A DNA stretch of 64,000 nt from an uncultured Lachnospiraceae bacterium. Its GTDB lineage: Bacteria; Bacillota; Clostridia; TANB77; CAG-508. Every line of letters starts with the position of its first letter. The first letter of the stretch is position 1. The stretch spans positions 1-64,000 of the forward strand of contig CAMEHU010000001.1 in the NCBI GenBank assembly GCA_945917765.1. The letters run 5' to 3'. Below, piece after piece: positions 62,710 to 64,000 of the stretch. The translations under genes were made by a program, and so were the position numbers. The notes below the pieces were generated by a model, which saw only the letters and a list, made by a program, of their open reading frames with translations, did no database searches and had not been told where the DNA came from.

Positions 62710-64000
62710 TGCTTATCTCCTTACTAAAATTTCTTATCATTTCATATACATCATTATTCAAATATATAATTTCAATTGATTTATCTGATTTTACATATAT
62801 TACTTCAATCAATTCTTCTAATATTTTTTCATTAAGTTCATCTAAATTACGATATTTCTTAAAACATCTTATAAAATCTTTAATAATTCTTTTGTCATGT
62901 GATAATGTGAATTCCTTTTCTTTAAGTTTGTTTAATTCTTTCAAAAGTTTCTTCATTTCGTTATTGTATGTTTCAAAATAAAAATCATAATCGTCATTTG
63001 TAATTAAATCTTTCTTTAAATCGTACAAAATTTCTTTTTTTAAATTTTCTAATTCTTCCATTCTCTTATTTTTTAAAGATATTTCATCTGCAATTTTAAC
63101 TAATTCTTCATTATCATGCATAGAATCGAGTTTATTAATTTCAAAATCTATTAGAAATTCTGTATCACTATTTATTTTCTCAATTACTTTACTCATTAAT
63201 TCTTCATATTTAATACTTCTGCTTAAGCAAAGTTTCTTTGACATTCTTTTATAAGTGAAACAATTATATACCAAATAAGTTTTATCTTTGTATTTGTTGC
63301 ATGATGTTTTAACCATATTTTTTTTACAATCATAGCATTTTAAATATCCTCTAAAGATTGAGTTAAAAACATTTCTTTTTAACTTTGTAGCTGTCGTCCT
63401 AGATAAGATACATTCTTGAGCTTTTTTGAATGTTTCTTTATCTATTATTGGCTCATGATGATTTTCAACTCTAATCCAATCTTCTTTTGGCACAGGAACA
63501 CTAACTCTTACTTTATTATTTAGTGTGGTAGTTTTTCCTTGAACTAAAGTGCCACAGTAAACTTCATTTTTTAGAATATTACTTATTTTTGTAGAATCCC
63601 AATAATATTTTTTAGAATGCTCAACATTATTTCTTTTACAAAAATGTTCTTTTGGACAATCAATATTTTCTTCATTTAGTTTATAAGCAATTTTTGTTGA
63701 GCTTTCTCCTGCAATGCACATTTCAAATATCATTGTAATTATATCTTTAACTTCTAAATCTATAACATAGTTTTTATCTTTTAATAAATATCCATATGGT
63801 GCAGAACCACTGGTTATTTCTCCATTCAACCTTTGTACTTCTTTTACTTTTTTTACTTTTCTAGCAATATCCCTACAATATTCATCGTTCATTAGATTTT
63901 TAAATGGTACTATTACGCTATTTAAAGACTCGGGATTTTTAACATTATCAATGTTGTCATTAATAGATATAAATCTTATTCCCATACTTGGGAATATATA
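62696..64000 (-). CDS. Large serine recombinase 3 (N-terminus outside window)
   Basis: The frame runs through the window edge: upstream of the first internal ATG it reads YIFPS-MGIRFISI, the usual middle of the resolvase domain. The catalytic-Ser part is therefore beyond 64000. Visible are the resolvase end (DEYCRDIARKVKKV), the recombinase domain, a zinc ribbon (CYDCKKNM...C) and a C-terminal coiled coil. The stop codon overlaps the start of recombinase 2. The ORF track's start at 63985 is not the real one. Confidence 0.92.
   Translation of the reverse strand, partial: YIFPSMGIRFISINDNIDNVKNPESLNSVIVPFKNLMNDEYCRDIARKVKKVKEVQRLNGEITSGSAPYGYLLKDKNYVIDLEVKDIITMIFEMCIAGESSTKIAYKLNEENIDCPKEHFCKRNNVEHSKKYYWDSTKISNILKNEVYCGTLVQGKTTTLNNKVRVSVPVPKEDWIRVENHHEPIIDKETFKKAQECILSRTTATKLKRNVFNSIFRGYLKCYDCKKNMVKTSCNKYKDKTYLVYNCFTYKRMSKKLCLSRSIKYEELMSKVIEKINSDTEFLIDFEINKLDSMHDNEELVKIADEISLKNKRMEELENLKKEILYDLKKDLITNDDYDFYFETYNNEMKKLLKELNKLKEKEFTLSHDKRIIKDFIRCFKKYRNLDELNEKILEELIEVIYVKSDKSIEIIYLNNDVYEMIRNFSKEISNGEK

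Overview
The window is about 64 kb of very AT-rich DNA. It reads as a low-GC, endospore-forming member of the Clostridia. Codon use is dominated by TTA, AGA, GAA and TAA, and most genes have a strong AGGAGG-type ribosome-binding site. The sporulation set includes a germination protease (gpr), YtxC, YunB, YabG and a SipL-like SPOCS/LysM protein, with a Veg homologue beside yabG. A T-box leader on ileS and a probable L13 leader on rplM also fit the Firmicutes. No rRNA, CRISPR array or complete prophage is visible. The species cannot be named from the sequence alone.

Layout. 1-20.6 kb is mostly minus-strand housekeeping: clpP (partial), tig, a metallophosphoesterase, tsaD, a site-2 protease, lysS, recN, mrnC, rbgA, ytxC, an RluA-type pseudouridine synthase, a rhodanese, a reduced secD/secF pair and an HD phosphohydrolase. 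gpr, a tRNA-Glu(CTC) on the minus strand and a membrane glycosyltransferase interrupt it. 20.7-28.2 kb holds a WG-repeat protein, the queuosine genes tgt-queA, and ileS with its T-box. 28.3-37.1 kb holds ftsH, a class A PBP with PASTA domain, dprA, folD and a dxs gene broken by one extra base. 37.2-44.7 kb holds a small beta-rich protein, a ThyX-like protein, a divergently placed OPRT-like protein, an AIM24 protein, a VWA membrane protein next to an ECF sigma factor that carries membrane segments, and nth. 46-51 kb holds rplM-rpsI, an Rpn-family nuclease and an orphan gene. 50.8-55.2 kb is a spore cluster: yunB, the SPOCS/LysM gene, veg and yabG.

The accessory part is 55-64 kb, with scattered islands elsewhere. 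A 964-residue KAP-type P-loop ATPase with membrane segments lies next to a small autonomous cassette. Only the C-terminal half of a UDP-glucose dehydrogenase (ugd) remains, cut exactly where three consecutive large serine recombinase genes begin. The rest of that integrated element lies beyond the window.

Three short islands (44.8-46.0, 48.66-48.96 and 58.25-58.71 kb) have clearly different codon use (CTC, CTG, CAG, GAG, CGT). Two of them are complete promoter-gene-terminator cassettes of unknown function.

Intergenic space is rich in palindromes built around a GGGAC core (several REP-like families). Two copies of a roughly 170-bp hairpin element have arms that differ between copies yet stay complementary within each copy, around a conserved GC-rich core. 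With the interrupted ugd gene, this hairpin family is the strongest candidate for something not yet described.
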